Part shown: positions 14,321-15,815 of the stretch, piece by piece
Layout of the letters: the number at the start of each line of letters is the position of its first letter
How positions within the stretch are numbered: the first letter of the stretch is position 1
DNA from: Thermohalobaculum sp050331335
GTDB lineage: Bacteria; Pseudomonadota; Alphaproteobacteria; Rhodobacterales; Rhodobacteraceae
Direction: 5' to 3'
Length of the DNA stretch: 15,815 nt
Assembly: GCA_050331335.1 (NCBI GenBank)
Contig: JBHJGY010000048.1
Span: 1-15,815 of the forward strand
Notes under the pieces: model-generated
What the model was told of the DNA's origin: nothing
Database searches by the model: none
The model's input: the letters and a program-made list of their open reading frames with translations, nothing else
Position numbers and translations under genes: made by a program

Positions 14321-15439
14321 ATGACCAATGAATCGCCCATCCCGGACCAGTCTAGCGAGGGGATGATCTTCGGGATCCGCGGGCGTCATCTCGCCCCTCT
14401 CGGCGACAATGAGATTGCACCTTTCGCAGAAGAGATGCTGCCACTGGTGCGGGAGGCGCTCCAACCGTTGTGCAACGCTGGGGCTGGCTGGGCTAACCAA
14501 AACCCCGAACTGGTCTCAAAGGCGAGCCGCCTGCAGCGGATCCTCGGCGGAGAAGGCGACGCAATCGCCGCCGCCGCGCCTGTCCTTTGGTTTCTTTCCG
14601 TCGAGCTCGGTCTGCGTATCCAGGCCGACGACCGCGCCGTGGCCGACCCCAAGGGCATGACCGAGCCGCTCCCTCCCGAAGCCCGCACAGCGCTCGAGCT
14701 GTTGATGCACATCCTGCCCGCCTTTGTCCGCGCCTTTCCCAAAGCCCGCGCTCTGGACACAGCTCGCACCACCTTCTTCCCCGAGGCGCAGGAGACTGTC
14801 ACCGCCCGCAGCCTTGCGCAGGCGGCCGTGAGGGGCGATGTGATCGCTTTTAACACCGCTGAGCTGATCGAGCTTGGCTTCGCCTTGGGCGAGGCCGATC
14901 TCCCGCTCGCGGAGAAGGGCAAGCGGGCCAGCATGTGGTCGGTCCGCAACCTCGCCATCGCCGGGATGGCCGCACTGGCCGGGGCGTTCGGGTCAGAGAT
15001 GTTGGGCGGCGTGGTCGATGCCACCGGCTTGCGCCCCAGGGTCGCCGAGTTCGTGCGCCGCAATGGCGAGGATATCATGGCGAGCTTTGCGTCGGCGCCC
15101 GCGGATCTCAAGCTTGCCATCGAACAGAACGTGGCCTTCTATCGGGGATCTGACAGCGGCGTGATCCCGCCGACGCCCATGCCGCCGCCGCTGGAGCGCA
15201 ATGCGGTGGGCACGCTCGTCGTCGATCAGCGCGGGGCGGGGGATTTTCGCACCATCGGCGAGGCGATTAAGGCCGCGGCGGCGGGGTCGCGCATCGTCGT
15301 GCGGCCCGGGCGCTATGCGGAAAATCTGCGGGTGAGGAAGCCGCTGGAGATCGTCGGCGACGGGCCCCGCGAGGAGATCGTGGTCGCGCCTGCCTCGGGG
15401 ACCGCGCTTCGTCTCGACGCGGAGACCGCGCGGATCTAG
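14321..15439 (+). CDS. Unknown N-terminal domain plus start of a beta-helix domain, ending at a premature TAG
   Basis: 372 residues up to the TAG. I do not recognise residues 1-290: a mostly helical region (30-200) with Leu/Ala-rich stretches, and a hydrophobic Gly/Ala segment (about 209-232, NLAIAGMAALAGAFGSEMLG) that could be one membrane or membrane-associated helix. A Pro-rich linker (282-290, IPPTPMPPP) leads to a right-handed beta-helix domain starting at 297. Its opening, GTLVVDQRGAGDFRTIGEAI (297-316) followed by IVVRPGRYAENL (325-336) and PLEIVGDGP (341-349), is the classic start of pectin-lyase-like or CASH/NosD repeats, which bind or cut polysaccharides or act as scaffolds. The domain is cut off by TAG at 15437-15439, but the same frame continues with matching sequence, so the intact gene is longer. 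The gene lies 12 bases after trpD, in the same frame, with no Shine-Dalgarno site before ATG 14321; ATG 14363 (after GCGAGGGG) is an alternative start. Confidence 0.7.
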   Translation: MTNESPIPDQSSEGMIFGIRGRHLAPLGDNEIAPFAEEMLPLVREALQPLCNAGAGWANQNPELVSKASRLQRILGGEGDAIAAAAPVLWFLSVELGLRIQADDRAVADPKGMTEPLPPEARTALELLMHILPAFVRAFPKARALDTARTTFFPEAQETVTARSLAQAAVRGDVIAFNTAELIELGFALGEADLPLAEKGKRASMWSVRNLAIAGMAALAGAFGSEMLGGVVDATGLRPRVAEFVRRNGEDIMASFASAPADLKLAIEQNVAFYRGSDSGVIPPTPMPPPLERNAVGTLVVDQRGAGDFRTIGEAIKAAAAGSRIVVRPGRYAENLRVRKPLEIVGDGPREEIVVAPASGTALRLDAETARI

Positions 15440-15815
15440 CGGCTGACGCTCCACTCGCCTGATGGGTTTGCGCTGGCCGTGATGGCAGGACGCGCGGAGA
15501 TCGTCGATTGCGCAATCTCCCGGCCTAAAGGCAGGAGCGCGGCGGTGGGCGTCTGGCGCCCTTACAACGCCCGCGGCCCAGCGCCTGCCCCGACATTTCT
15601 GCGCTGCCGGTTTGCGGGAGCTGAAATCGGCATCAATGTTTCGGACGGCGCGACGGCGACGCTGGAGGCATGCGAGCTCCTGGATAACGAGGTTGGGCTA
15701 TGCGTACTGGACGGGGCGCAGGTTCGGGTGCTGCGCTGCCGCTTTTCCGGCAACCGACGATACGTGATCGGCATCTACGATGCCGAGAGCGGCGGCGAGT
15801 TCATCGGGAACGATC
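15440..15815 (+). pseudogene. Downstream part of the beta-helix gene, cut off by the TAG and by the window end
   Basis: After TAG 15437-15439 the same frame stays open for all 125 remaining codons and reads as pectin-lyase-like beta-helix. Three rungs of 22, 22 and 23 residues carry cysteines exactly 22 codons apart (15605, 15671 and 15737), each within an LRC, EAC or LRC strand, and another cysteine at 15509 in an equivalent IVDC strand. Asparagine-bearing turns such as DNEVG and SGNR fall at matching places. It directly continues the strand pattern of the upstream 372 residues (RLTLHSPDGFALAV follows RLDAETARI). There is no separate start with a Shine-Dalgarno site; ATG 15482 and GTG 15479 are in frame. 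This is one gene with an in-frame stop: nonsense mutation, sequence error or readthrough. The 3' end lies outside the window. Confidence 0.75.

Noticed and set aside
13171..14500. Two ~389-codon open frames on the minus strand opposite trpD
   Set aside because: Both lie opposite intact trpD motifs, are low in complexity (Ala/Arg/Ser-rich) and have no family resemblance.

Overview
The window is GC-rich chromosomal DNA from an alphaproteobacterium, most likely of the Rhodobacterales. The reasons are the gene order ppiD-trpE followed by an opposite-strand yibQ and then trpG-trpD, the divergent YibQ type, the ligase-associated Lhr-like helicase, and dense gene packing with Shine-Dalgarno sites of the GGAGG type. 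I see no insertion sequence, CRISPR array, rRNA or tRNA.

Layout. (1) Positions 96-2549 (+) encode a ligase-associated DEXH-box DNA repair helicase. It meets, tail to tail, a minus-strand gene (2553-3545) for an acidic DUF4214 protein. (2) A minus-strand uup gene (3682-5517) encodes a two-ATPase ABC-F protein. (3) Divergent from uup are a small exported histidine phosphatase (5639-6211), a 494-bp stretch with no recognisable gene, and a class I/II aminotransferase (6706-7902). (4) The tryptophan region follows: ppiD (7967-9868), trpE (9872-11365), yibQ on the minus strand (11400-12548), then trpG (12717-13301) and trpD (13298-14308), which overlap by ATGA. (5) At the right edge a gene begins 12 bases after trpD. 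It has an unrecognised N-terminal domain and a right-handed beta-helix (pectin-lyase-like or CASH-type) C-terminal domain. It is interrupted by an in-frame TAG at 15437-15439, yet the same frame stays open and clearly codes for beta-helix rungs to the window end.

How the genes work together. TrpE and TrpG form anthranilate synthase (chorismate plus glutamine to anthranilate), and TrpD adds the phosphoribosyl group. The trpE and trpGD units are separated by yibQ on the other strand, so trpGD needs its own promoter. The 168-bp yibQ/trpG divergent region holds a plausible -35 element and a perfect 8-bp inverted repeat in the trpG leader. The trpC gene that follows trpD in Rhodobacter sphaeroides is absent here, and the beta-helix gene takes its place.

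The most notable observation is the beta-helix gene. Cysteines spaced exactly 22 codons apart continue after the TAG, which points to a recent nonsense mutation, a sequencing error, or stop-codon readthrough. Its N-terminal domain is the least explained protein sequence in the window.
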